64,000 nt of DNA from positions 1-64,000 of the forward strand of contig CAWGGM010000020.1 of the NCBI GenBank assembly GCA_963822115.1, given 5' to 3'. Below the pieces are notes generated by a model. It searched no databases. It was not told the DNA's origin and worked only from the letters and a program-made list of their open reading frames with translations. The DNA is from CAWDXG01 sp963822115. Its GTDB lineage: Bacteria; Myxococcota_A; Polyangia; Polyangiales; Polyangiaceae. Below are positions 23,171 to 31,613 of this stretch, in pieces. A program made the translations under genes and the position numbers. Numbering within the stretch: position 1 is the first letter of the stretch; each line of letters begins with the position of its first letter.

Positions 23171-25057
23171 ATGACAGACGAGGCTGCGCCCGAGCCCGGC
23201 GCTCACGAGTTCGAATCCGTGGAGGATTCGATGGATGCCGCGGAGATGTTGCCTGGTGCGAAGCACGCCGATCAGATGTACGTGCCGGCGCCGGGCGAGA
23301 AGCAGCTCACCCTGCGGGCGCTGATCGCGGGCTGCTTCGTCGGCAGCGTGGTGGCCTGCACGAATATCTACATCGGCTTGAAGATCGGCTGGAGCTTCGG
23401 CGCGGCGATCATCTCGGCCGTGCTGGGCTTCGCGATCTTCTCGGCTCTGGGCCAGCGTCTGAGCGTGCTCGAGACCAACATCACCCAGACGGCCGGCAGC
23501 AGCGCGGGCGCGATGGCCGCCGCGGCGGGCCTGCTCTCGGCGATCCCGGCGATGCAGATGCTCGGGCATCGCATTTCCCCGTGGCACCTGGCGGTGTGGT
23601 CGCTCTCGATCGCCTTTCTGGGCGTCTTTTTCATCGTGCCCCTCCGCTACCAGATGGTCGAGGTCGAGCGGCTGCGCTTCCCTACGGGCACGGCCACCGC
23701 CGAGACGATACTGGCGATGTTCGCCGAGGCGGCCGAAGCCGCCGCCCAGGCCAAGGTGCTGGTGTGGGCCGGCATCATCGCGGGGCTCTACGCGCTGGGT
23801 GCGCACTTCTTCCACGTCATGGAACAGCCGCCGCTCGCCGCTTGGGTCAAGGCGGCGCTGCCGGGCACGGCCATCGCCGCCGCGGTGACCCTCGCCGCGG
23901 CCTGGAGCTTCAAGGTCTACTTCGGTCCCGCCCTGTTCGGCGCGGGCTTCCTGATCGGGCCCCGGGTGGCCCTGTCGCTGATGCTGGGCGCGATCGTTGC
24001 CTGGGGGATGCTGGGGCCGCTGGCCCAATCGCAGGGCTGGGTGACCGGCAAGATCATGAGCTACGCCGACGGCCCGCGCGGCTGGATCCTCTGGCCCGGC
24101 GTGGCCTTGATGGTCAGCGAGGCGCTCGCCACCCTGGTCTTCAGCTGGCGCACGTTCGTGCGCGCGCTGAAGCGGCCCACGCAGCTCGCCACGGTGGAGA
24201 AGGCGGCCGCCGGCGAGCCCACGAAGGAGGTCGATCCCGACGCGATTCCCAACGCCTGGTGGATGGGCGGCCTCGCTCTCGGCTCGGTGCTCACCATGGT
24301 GATCGCGTACCTGGTCTTCGACATCACGTGGTGGATGACCCTGATCGCGATCGCGCTCTCGGCCGTGCTGGCGATCGTGGCGGTGCGCTCGACCGGCGAG
24401 ACCGACATCAACCCGATCGGCGGCATGGGCAAGGTCACGCAGCTGGTCTACGGCGCGCTCGCGCCCGGGCAGATCGCCACCAACCTGATGGCCGCCGCGA
24501 TCACCGGCGCCGGGGCCTCGCAGGCTGCGGACATGATGCAGGACCTGAAGACGGGCCACATGCTCGGCGCGTCCCCGCGCAAGCAGTTCGTGGCGCAGCT
24601 CGTGGGCATCGTCGCGGGTGTCATCTTCATCGTGCCCGTCTACTACGTCTTCACCTCTGCCTATAAGCTTGGCCAAGGTCAGATGCCCGCGCCCGCGGCG
24701 ATGGCGTGGAAGGCGATGGCGGAGCTCCTGGCTCACGGTCTCGGCGCGCTGCCCCTCCACGCGGGGTGGGCCGTGCTCATCGCCACGCTGGTCGGCATCG
24801 CGATGGCCGGGCTGCGACGCGTGAAGCGCATCGCGTCCTACGTGCCGAGCGGCCTCGCCTGTGGCATCGCCTTCATCATCCCCGCGTTCTACTCGATGGT
24901 CATGTTCTTCGGGCTCGTCGCCTGGTGGCTCTGGAAGAAGAAGAACCCGAAGTCGGTCGAGCGCTTCAACTTCGTGTTCGCCTCGGGCCTGATCGCGGGC
25001 GCGGGCTTGATGGGCATCGTCAACGCGGTGCTCACCATCCTGCACATCGGCGGCTGA
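23171..25057 (+). CDS. OPT-family oligopeptide transporter
   Basis: A 628-residue membrane protein from ATG 23171 with about 14-16 hydrophobic segments. The N-terminal part (GEKQLTLRALIAGCFVGSVV, ACTNIYIGLKIGWSFGAAII) and NITQTAGSSAGAMAAAAGLL are typical of bacterial OPT proteins, proton-coupled transporters of oligopeptides or metal-chelate complexes. The middle loop (KAAAGEPTKEVDPDAIPNAW) is cytoplasmic. TGAGASQAADMMQDLKTGHM is another family hallmark. It is intact, with AAGGAGC just before the start. It is followed by a strong hairpin at 25126. No partner genes are needed for this family. Confidence 0.88.
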   Translation: MTDEAAPEPGAHEFESVEDSMDAAEMLPGAKHADQMYVPAPGEKQLTLRALIAGCFVGSVVACTNIYIGLKIGWSFGAAIISAVLGFAIFSALGQRLSVLETNITQTAGSSAGAMAAAAGLLSAIPAMQMLGHRISPWHLAVWSLSIAFLGVFFIVPLRYQMVEVERLRFPTGTATAETILAMFAEAAEAAAQAKVLVWAGIIAGLYALGAHFFHVMEQPPLAAWVKAALPGTAIAAAVTLAAAWSFKVYFGPALFGAGFLIGPRVALSLMLGAIVAWGMLGPLAQSQGWVTGKIMSYADGPRGWILWPGVALMVSEALATLVFSWRTFVRALKRPTQLATVEKAAAGEPTKEVDPDAIPNAWWMGGLALGSVLTMVIAYLVFDITWWMTLIAIALSAVLAIVAVRSTGETDINPIGGMGKVTQLVYGALAPGQIATNLMAAAITGAGASQAADMMQDLKTGHMLGASPRKQFVAQLVGIVAGVIFIVPVYYVFTSAYKLGQGQMPAPAAMAWKAMAELLAHGLGALPLHAGWAVLIATLVGIAMAGLRRVKRIASYVPSGLACGIAFIIPAFYSMVMFFGLVAWWLWKKKNPKSVERFNFVFASGLIAGAGLMGIVNAVLTILHIGG

Positions 25058-25125
25058 ACCCGGACTTGCCAGGGCAAGGGGGCGGAAACCCACCAAGAGG
25101 GGTGACGAACCTTTCGCCGCGCCGC

Positions 25126-25154
25126 GCCGTAGCCCCGTGACGCCGGGCTACGGC
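25126..25154. terminator. Hairpin between convergent OPT and GH genes
   Basis: GCCGTAGCCC and GGGCTACGGC form a perfect 10-bp stem around a 9-base loop. No U-tract follows on either strand, so it could be a bidirectional intrinsic-like terminator for OPT (plus) and the truncated glycoside hydrolase (minus). Confidence 0.55.
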
Positions 25155-25739
25155 ATCGTTGCCATCGCGTTGCTCAGGATCGAAAACATGGGCTTTGTGG
25201 TTGGAACCATGTCCTCGGCGAATCGACGGCGCCCACCTCGCCGAAGCCGAGCATGGCGTTGGGGAACAGCTGGTGGAGCTGGTCGAAGACGCTCTGCCAG
25301 TCGCTTCGCGGGGCGCCGCAGTCGCCTTCGTAGTAGCTGACGAAGACGGCGTCGAGGCCGGTCAGCATGCGCGGGGGGACGTGCGCGCTGGTCCACGTGA
25401 ACATGTCGTTCGCCGCGCCGCTGTCGCTGCATCCGTAGAGCGTCAGCTCGGCGCGCTTGCCGGCGGCTTTCACCAGGTCGAACGCGCCGGTCATCTTGGC
25501 CGCGACGGTGGCTGCGGATCCGAGCCAGTTGCCGTTGATCTCGTTGCCGACCTCCCACAGGTCGACGTCGTTCGGGAACGCGGCGAGGTAGTCGCTCGTC
25601 CGCTGGGTGTACGCGGAGGTCGTGACGGCGCTGACGTACTCGGAGTCCAGGATCTCGCCCATGGGGTCGCGGAAACCCCTGTGCCGCACGACAGCAATAC
25701 GGCCGAGAGCGCCCCGAGCAAGCCGGTCGAAAGCCTCAT
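25148..25739 (-). pseudogene. Glycoside hydrolase-like lipoprotein, truncated and frameshifted
   Basis: ATG 25739 gives a lipoprotein signal (MRLSTGLLGALSAVLLSC). After a shift near 25680 the frame reads RTSDYLAAFPNDVDLWEVGN, EINGNWLGSAATVAAKMTGA, then LDAVFVSYYEGDCG and NAMLGFGEVGA. WEVGNEINGN and GFGEVG look like the acid/base and nucleophile Glu of a TIM-barrel glycoside hydrolase. A second shift near 25230 and a stop end the protein early, at about 195 residues, which is short for these families. Confidence 0.5.
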
Positions 25740-25867
25740 GCTTCGCAGTCTAGCCCAGCGCCATGGGCAAATGCGCCGTCGCGGATCGGGCGGTGGCATG
25801 GCGGATGCACTCCTGGCAGGGGGCGGGAAGACCCCCGGTGGGAGTTCATCGCGCCAGGGAGGGGAAC

Positions 25868-26791
25868 ATGGAAAACACGGTCAACGGGCTGCTCGTCGGC
25901 GCGCTCTCGTTGCTGATGGGCGCATGCTCGAGTGCGGATCGGGGGGGCGGCGTGTCGCAGCAGGCGATGGGTCAGGCTCCGGCTGACTCAACGTCGTCCG
26001 GGGTGATCTACACGAACCTGGGGCCCGGCAGGACGTTCGACACTACGCAGAGCTGGACCATCAACGGATACCTGGGGCCGGGGATCGGCCAGCAGGCGAT
26101 CTCGCACGAGTTCAGCCCAGGCAAGAGCACTCGTTTCGGCAGGGCCGAGGTCGCACTTTCCAGATACAGCGGGCCCGGTCGGGTGGATGTCTATCTGCAG
26201 GAAGATGCGAGCGGGCTGCCTGGGACGGTGATCGAGAAGATCCCGCTCGCCGGCCTGGGCTCGACGCCCACGCTGTTCAAGGCGACTTCCACACTGATGC
26301 CGTGTCTGGTCCAGGGCCAGTCGTACTGGTTGTCGGTCGTGGCTGCCGCGCCCGGCGTGATCGGGGGATGGCAGTGGAGCTCGACCGGGGACGTTTCGGA
26401 CGTCACGTTCGCGAGTACACAAGGCGGAAGCTCGTCCGGGCCGTGGTTCCTTCCGCCTTCACCGTCAACGCGATCGGCATTCCAGATCGACGCTGCGCCC
26501 AGTGCGCACGCGGTGATCTCGCGCATGATGGCTGCGATCGAGCAGATGGTGGCGGACGGCAAGCTGAGCCACGGCCGGGCGCAGGGGTTGCTCGCGAAGC
26601 TCGGCAACATCGACCGGCGGGTGGGGGAGGACCGGTTGCGTCCTGCCTGCAACCAGATGTCGGCGTTCCTCAACCAGGTCGCTGCGTTTGCCAAGTCGGG
26701 AAAGCTCGACGCCGCCTCCACCAGCAAGTTGCAGAAGCTTGCTGGTCAAGCCCGCGTGCTGATGGGGTGCCAGGGGCCTGCTTGCAAGTAG
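25868..26791 (+). CDS. Lipoprotein with choice-of-anchor R-like and FIMAH domains
   Basis: A 307-residue protein from ATG 25868 (GGGGAAC upstream) has a lipoprotein signal, ENTVNGLLVGALSLLMGACS. The middle domain (YTNLGPGRTFDTTQSWTING, AISHEFSPGKSTRFGRAEVA, SYWLSVVAAAPGVIGGWQWS) resembles the choice-of-anchor R beta-sandwich found in exported proteins. The C-terminal part (ISRMMAAIEQMVADGKLSHG, RAQGLLAKLGNIDRRVGEDR) is a helical FIMAH-type domain. The role is probably surface or secretion related, with no enzyme signature. It converges on the gene at 26850 with a GC-rich palindrome between. Confidence 0.65.
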   Translation: MENTVNGLLVGALSLLMGACSSADRGGGVSQQAMGQAPADSTSSGVIYTNLGPGRTFDTTQSWTINGYLGPGIGQQAISHEFSPGKSTRFGRAEVALSRYSGPGRVDVYLQEDASGLPGTVIEKIPLAGLGSTPTLFKATSTLMPCLVQGQSYWLSVVAAAPGVIGGWQWSSTGDVSDVTFASTQGGSSSGPWFLPPSPSTRSAFQIDAAPSAHAVISRMMAAIEQMVADGKLSHGRAQGLLAKLGNIDRRVGEDRLRPACNQMSAFLNQVAAFAKSGKLDAASTSKLQKLAGQARVLMGCQGPACK

Positions 26792-26792
26792 A

Positions 26793-26850
26793 CCGAGCGG
26801 CCCGTGCGTGGGCCCGGCCTTGGCGGGCCCACGCCGCGCGCGCCGCGAGC
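26793..26850. repeat. Repeat A-related palindrome (copy 10, core only), possible terminator
   Basis: GCGTGGGCCCGGCCTTGGCG and GGCCCACGC form a long GC stem. The core CCCGGCCTTGGCGGGCCC is the same as in repeat A, but the flanks differ. It sits between convergent genes. Confidence 0.5.
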
Positions 26851-27635
26851 TACTGGCACGTCGCGTACACGACCGTGATGGCCTTGGCCCGGACGGGGAA
26901 GCTGCCGCTGTCGGATTGGATGACCTGGCAGGTGTTGCCGCTGGGGCCCTGGACGCTGGCGGTGATGGTTCCGCCGGCGGGGACGGAGGTGAAGAACAGG
27001 TCGGCTTCGTCTTTCTTGGTGGCGATGGCGGTGTTCTGCTCCTTGATGTCGCCGTCTTCATTCAGCGTGAAAGGCGGGTCGTGGTTCGGCGGATTGATGG
27101 TCGCGGTGGCGCCGGTGACCGCGGGGTAGAAGTAGACTTCCACCATGCCGTCCTGCGTGCTGAGGGTGCGGCCGAGCTGCGTTGCCATGCTGTTCACTGC
27201 CTCGTCGGGGACGACATACAGGGCGAAGCCGCTGTCGGTCTCGTCGGGGACGTCCCAGTAGTCGACCGTGCCCCAGTAGCCGGCTACGTCGACGGTGAAG
27301 AAGTTCTCGCCGTTCGGGACGTTGGCGAAGCTGAATGCGCCGGAGGCATCGGTCATCGTGGAGAGACTGGTGCCGAGCACGGCGACGGTCGCGTTGGGCA
27401 CCGTTGCTTGCTCCGACAGGTAGGTCCACACCGCGCCCTGGACCGAGGAGGTCTGGGTTGTGCCTCCGCTGCCGCCGGTAGCGGATCCGCCGCTGCCGCC
27501 GGTAGCGGATCCGCCGCTGCCGCCGGTAGCGGATCCGCCGCTACCGCCTGTGGCGCTGCCGCGGTTGCTGCTGCTGCCGCAGGCCGCCGCCAGGGCGCAC
27601 AGCGCTATCGCGAAAATGCTTGCTCGAGCTCGCAT
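26850..27635 (-). CDS. Lipoprotein with SATGGSGG linker and carboxypeptidase-regulatory-like domain
   Basis: ATG 27635 gives MRARASIFAIALCALAAACG, a clear lipobox. A Gly/Ser linker with four SATGGSGG repeats follows, then QGAVWTYLSEQATVPNATVA, DASGAFSFANVPNGENFFTV, which is a carboxypeptidase regulatory-like (transthyretin-type) beta-sandwich with the usual V.G.V......G.F.F..VP.G pattern. The C-terminal 120 residues (FYPAVTGATATINPPNHDPP) are not recognised. An exported structural or binding protein is likely. The upstream frame to 27674 is not needed. Confidence 0.65.
   Translation of the reverse strand: MRARASIFAIALCALAAACGSSSNRGSATGGSGGSATGGSGGSATGGSGGSATGGSGGTTQTSSVQGAVWTYLSEQATVPNATVAVLGTSLSTMTDASGAFSFANVPNGENFFTVDVAGYWGTVDYWDVPDETDSGFALYVVPDEAVNSMATQLGRTLSTQDGMVEVYFYPAVTGATATINPPNHDPPFTLNEDGDIKEQNTAIATKKDEADLFFTSVPAGGTITASVQGPSGNTCQVIQSDSGSFPVRAKAITVVYATCQ
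27471..27560 (-). repeat. 24-bp tandem repeat encoding the SATGGSGG linker
   Basis: GCCGCCGGTAGCGGATCCGC plus CGCT is repeated three times with a degenerate fourth unit, in frame, encoding SATGGSGG. It lies within the lipoprotein gene and is a site of likely length variation. Confidence 0.8.
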
Positions 27636-27838
27636 GACCAACCCCCGCTTGGATGTTCTCCGGATGGGCCGCACGTGGCCCCTGCGGGATGTTCAAGCAT
27701 CCGGTGTGCCAGGTTGGGCGCTATCGGGCCCGAGTGGAGAGCAGCCGGGGCAGAACGCGACGCGCGCGGAAAGGGCCAGATGCGCGGCGCGTCGAGAAGC
27801 GTCCCGCTGGGGCCGTTTTCCGGATACTCTCCCGGCCT

Positions 27839-28258
27839 ATGAACTCGGAAGACAAGATCATCGTCAAGTCCCTGATCGCGGTCGCATGGGCCGACGGCAA
27901 GATGGAGAGCGCGGAGTCGAAGCTGCTCGACCAGGTGCTCACCTCTTTCGACGCGAACGAGGACGAGGCCGCCGAGATGCGCGAGTACGCGAAGACGAAG
28001 CGCGGCCTGGGTGACATTCCCGTCGACCAGCTCTCGGGAGACGACCGCGAGGTGCTGCTCGGCAATGCGGGCATCCTGATGCGCGCCGACGGCAGCGAAG
28101 CCGCGGAGGAGCAGAGCATGCTCGACGCGCTCGCCAAGCTGCTCGGCTATTCCGAGGACGACGCCAAGCGCATCCTGGAAGAGTCGAAGGACGGCGTGCT
28201 GCAGCTCGCCGCCCGCTCGCTGCGCGGCGTGCCGCCGCCCGCGCCTAAGCGCGGGTAG
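27839..28258 (+). CDS. TerB-like protein
   Basis: A 139-residue, acidic, all-helical protein from ATG 27839. It reads KIIVKSLIAVAWADGKMESA, ESKLLDQVLTSFDANEDEAA, MRADGSEAAEEQSMLDALAK. The A.ADG...E...L.....L pattern, seen twice, is the TerB/TerB-C fold (co-chaperone or metal-binding function, first seen in tellurite resistance). There is no signal peptide, so it is cytoplasmic. It converges on the methyltransferase gene at 28270. Confidence 0.7.
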   Translation: MNSEDKIIVKSLIAVAWADGKMESAESKLLDQVLTSFDANEDEAAEMREYAKTKRGLGDIPVDQLSGDDREVLLGNAGILMRADGSEAAEEQSMLDALAKLLGYSEDDAKRILEESKDGVLQLAARSLRGVPPPAPKRG

Positions 28259-28269
28259 TCGCGCCGCCG

Positions 28270-28910
28270 CTAGACCTCGCGTCGTCGCGCGCGCAGCACG
28301 GTGTCGTGCACCGTGACGTCGCCCTTGTCGGCGGTGGTCTGGGTGCGGCCGCGGGCGTCGCTGACTTCGACGGTCCAGTCGCTGCCGAGCAGGGCGGCGA
28401 TGTCTTCGGCGGTGTAGTAGAGGGCGGGGTCGGGGGGACGCTTCACGCCGCTCTCGAGATCGGAGGGGTGGTGCGCGACGATGAGCAGCGTGCCGTCGCG
28501 CCGCACCGCGGCGGCCAGGCCGCGGAACAGCGTGGTGCGCGGTTCCGGCGGCAGGTGCATGAACTGCACGTTGACCAGGTCGAAGGCGTCGGCCGGGGGA
28601 GGGGAGGCAATCAAGTCGGCCTGCTGCCAGGTGATGCGCGGGGCGGCGTCGGGGGCGGTGTCGCGCGCGTGCTGTGCGGCGCGGTCGAGCGCGACCTGCG
28701 AGATGTCCATGCCCACGACCTCCCAGCCGTGCTGGGCGAGCCAATCGCGTCGGCGCCCTCGCCGCAGCCCACGTCCAGCGCGCGCCCCGGTGACAGCGCG
28801 CTCACCTCGGCCACGAGCTGCGGGTTCGGGTTGCCGCTCCAGATGCGCTTCGACGAGCGATAGCGCTCGTCCCAGAACTCTGCTCCGCGTACGGGTGTGT
28901 CGTTTCCCAT
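28270..28910 (-). CDS. Class I SAM-dependent methyltransferase, one frameshift
   Basis: From ATG 28910 the protein starts MGNDTPVRGAEFWDERYRSS and shows motif I LDVGCGEGADA. After a shift near 28750 it continues WLAQHGWEVVGMDISQVALD, QQADLIASPPPADAFDLVNV and LIVAHHPSDLE. FWD.RY...W.G.PNP is typical of TehB-like and Methyltransf_25 proteins acting on small molecules. Both halves are well conserved, so the shift is probably an indel error in the GGGCG run. The substrate is unknown. Confidence 0.75.
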
Positions 28911-28936
28911 GCGCGGAGTATGGCACACGCCACGCT

Positions 28937-28973
28937 GGCGGCGCCTGTCCCATGTGTTGGAACAGGCGCCGCC
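28937..28973. terminator. Strong GC hairpin downstream of the FG-GAP gene
   Basis: GGCGGCGCCTGT and ACAGGCGCCGCC form a perfect 12-bp stem around a 13-base loop, 28 bases beyond the stop at 29001. No U-tract; a factor-assisted terminator or mRNA-protecting hairpin is plausible. Confidence 0.55.
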
Positions 28974-29000
28974 GCGCGGCGCTCCTGCCCGGGCCGCGGT

Positions 29001-31292
29001 CTAGTGAACGACAGAGGTTGGCGGCGTGCACTTGTGCAGCACCCACATGTGCGGTGCGTTGCCCTGGGTGGTCCCGATGATCTCGTCGTTGCCGTCGTGG
29101 TCGAGATCATGCGTGGTCACGATCCCCAGCGGTCGGTCCGCCTGCTGCACGGCGATCGGTCCGCCGGGAGCGAGCGCGCCCGAGCCGTCGCCGGCGTAGA
29201 CCGCCAGTGCGTCACCCTTGGCGCGGACCAGCAAGTCCGCAGGTCGGTTCAGGCGGTGCATCACGCGCGCGTCGAGCCAGCCGTAGTCCGGCGCGAGCAG
29301 ATTGCGCGGCGCCGGCGTGGTCGAGTGCGACCACAGGCCGACCGCCATCGGGAAGTCGCGGGACATCATGTCCGGCAACCCGTCGCCGTTGAAGTCCGCC
29401 ACGTCGAGCGCGTGGAGCGGCGCGCTGGCGATGCTCGTGCAGGTCGAGGTCTGCGTGATCGGTCCGTACATCACGCAGGTCCCGGAGCCGTTCTGCGGCG
29501 CGAGCAGCAGATCGGTCTTGCCGTCGCTATTGAAGTCGACCGCGTCGACCAGGGTCGCGTCCTGGTTCACCAGGTAGCCCTTGAGCGTGTTGCTGTTGGG
29601 GATGATCACGAGCGCGTGAGCTGCCTGGAAGGCCAGGTCGTCGCGGCCGTTGCCGTCGAAGTCGCCGGCCGCCACGTCGTACACGTTCGGGAAGAACAAC
29701 GGCCGCATCTTGTAGTCCGAGCCATCGCCGCGGATCACGGTCCAGCCCGCGTCGCCGTCCACGCTGACGATCTCGTCCGCGGTGCCGCTCTCGATGTCGG
29801 CGAGCGCCACGCCGGTGGTGTGCAGGTCGACCACGGCTCCCTGGGTCAGCTCCCCGCTGCCGTCGTTCTTCATGATACCGATCCTGCTTTCACCGATCGT
29901 GATGACGTCCGGAGTGCCGTTGGCGTCCACGTCACCGAACAGCAGCTTGTTGGCGGGTTCGCCGAGGCTGTAGCGCGTCTCGCCAAAGGCAGCGGTCGAG
30001 CTGTAGCCGCACACGCGCGGATGGGTATTGCAGGCGGGCAGGTGCGGGTACACCTCGAGCCCGTACGGCGCGAGATACAGCAGATCGTCGTGGCCGTCGG
30101 CGGTCACGTCCGCGAGCTGCAGAGTGCCTTCGGTCGACGGCAGCTCGATGCGTTTGCCGCTGCTCAGCAAAAGCGTGCTGGGCGAGTCGGTCCAGGCGTG
30201 GCCCGCGACGACGAGATCGGGGCGGTCATCGCCGTCGAGATCCGCAACCGCGAGCTGGCCCGCGCTGGGCGAGACGCCCAGGGTCTGGCCAGCGAACGTG
30301 CCGCTGGCTGGATCGTAGCGATAGCTGCTGGTGAGCGTTTCGTCCGACTCGAGCGGACTCATGGCGATGATCTGGTCGCTGCCCGCTGCCTGCAGGTCCG
30401 CAGCCGCGACCGCAGTGAAGCCGCGGCCGTTGTACAGCGATGCCGCGGGGGTGAGCGTGCCGCTGCCGTCGCCGAGCAGCAGGTGCAGGGCGTCGCCGGT
30501 GATCGCCGCCACGTCGCGGTGGCCGTCGCCGTCGAAGTCGCCGGTTGCCAGCGCCTTCACCCGGCCGGTATCCAGCGGATTGGAGAAGTCGTTGGACGAG
30601 CGGATCTGCCGGAGCGGCTCGTTGCCGCCCAGCATCACGTCGACCCAGATGGGCCAGTTGTACTGGGCAAGCAACAGATCGTCGATGCCGTCGCCGTTCA
30701 TGTCAGCGACGGTCATCTCGGCGCCATACGGGCTCGGAGCGGAGAGGATGGACGGCGACCACGGCTCGGCTTCGCAGGTTCCCTGCAGGTAGCCCAGCAC
30801 GTTGCCGCCGAGGCCCGCGTCGACCACGACCACGAGGTCGGGTGCGCCATCGGCGTTGAAATCGCCGGCGATTACGTTCAGCGGCGTCACTCCACCGAGA
30901 TCGATCTCGCTGCCCTCACCGAACGAGCCGTCGCCGTCGCCGAGGCGGAGCATGAGCGAGCCGTGGAGCGCGTCGTCGTAGTAGTACGTTGCCGTCGCCG
31001 CGTCCGGGTAGCCATCGCAGTTGAAATCCGCAATGGCCACGCGAGCGTTGATCTGCGCGTTGTCCATTCGCGTCAACCTGGACGGCCCGTACGGACCGCA
31101 CTGCACGGACAGCGGGCTGCTGTCCGACTGCAGGACGGGTTCTGCAGCTGGTGGTGTGCCTCCGTCGTTCGGACCGAAGTACGGTCCGGCCTCGCTAGCC
31201 GATCCACACGCGACCAGCGTGCCCGACGCAAGCAGAGTCAGCAGAGTCGCTGCCCTACGGAACCAAGAAGCACCCGCCAGGTCCGTACGCAT
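29001..31292 (-). CDS. FG-GAP/VCBS repeat lipoprotein
   Basis: A 763-residue protein from ATG 31292 with a lipoprotein signal (LLTLLASGTLVACGSA). The rest is a chain of FG-GAP-type units containing calcium-binding D-x-(D/N)-x-D-G loops: ADFNCDGYPDAATATYYYD, GDFNADGAPDLVVVVDAG, DMNGDGIDDLLLAQYN, GDFDGDGHRDVAAITGD, VDFNSDGKTDLLLAPQN, ADFNGDGLPDMMSRD. About 11-12 units suggest one or two seven-bladed integrin-like propellers. There are no catalytic motifs. It is probably surface-attached and involved in binding. Intact. Confidence 0.82.
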   Translation of the reverse strand: MRTDLAGASWFRRAATLLTLLASGTLVACGSASEAGPYFGPNDGGTPPAAEPVLQSDSSPLSVQCGPYGPSRLTRMDNAQINARVAIADFNCDGYPDAATATYYYDDALHGSLMLRLGDGDGSFGEGSEIDLGGVTPLNVIAGDFNADGAPDLVVVVDAGLGGNVLGYLQGTCEAEPWSPSILSAPSPYGAEMTVADMNGDGIDDLLLAQYNWPIWVDVMLGGNEPLRQIRSSNDFSNPLDTGRVKALATGDFDGDGHRDVAAITGDALHLLLGDGSGTLTPAASLYNGRGFTAVAAADLQAAGSDQIIAMSPLESDETLTSSYRYDPASGTFAGQTLGVSPSAGQLAVADLDGDDRPDLVVAGHAWTDSPSTLLLSSGKRIELPSTEGTLQLADVTADGHDDLLYLAPYGLEVYPHLPACNTHPRVCGYSSTAAFGETRYSLGEPANKLLFGDVDANGTPDVITIGESRIGIMKNDGSGELTQGAVVDLHTTGVALADIESGTADEIVSVDGDAGWTVIRGDGSDYKMRPLFFPNVYDVAAGDFDGNGRDDLAFQAAHALVIIPNSNTLKGYLVNQDATLVDAVDFNSDGKTDLLLAPQNGSGTCVMYGPITQTSTCTSIASAPLHALDVADFNGDGLPDMMSRDFPMAVGLWSHSTTPAPRNLLAPDYGWLDARVMHRLNRPADLLVRAKGDALAVYAGDGSGALAPGGPIAVQQADRPLGIVTTHDLDHDGNDEIIGTTQGNAPHMWVLHKCTPPTSVVH

Positions 31293-31613
31293 GATGCGCC
31301 CCCTTGTGGTCGTGCCCCCCCCCGAGAGGCACTACGCGAGGGGTTGCAACAAGCGTACCTCCACCCACATCGCGGCAGGTGTCGTCCGGGGGCGGCGTTT
31401 CGGGCCCGGACCGCTACGAAAACAGCGTCAGCGCCCCGCCCCGCGGCGGTGACCGGCAACCTGCAAAGCTGGCGCGTGCAGCGAAACGCTTCGACATGCG
31501 TTTGGCACGATGCATCCAACGCATGCGCTGCGTGCGAATGGCTGGAGCAGCGCACGGCGTGCGGTGAAACGTGGCGTAGCGGGACGTGGCGGGGCGGACG
31601 CCGAGCGCGGGGC
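31293..31613. other. Intergenic region between two minus-strand genes
   Basis: It holds the leader of the FG-GAP gene, and a hairpin at 31494-31526 (ATGCGTTTGG with CCAACGCAT around a loop of about 12 bases) that could end that region or protect the 3' end of an upstream transcript. No gene that I can support was seen on either strand. Confidence 0.5.

Noticed and set aside
27471..27560. 24-bp repeat as a regulatory or mobile element
   Set aside because: It is in frame and encodes a Gly/Ser linker typical of lipoproteins in this group.
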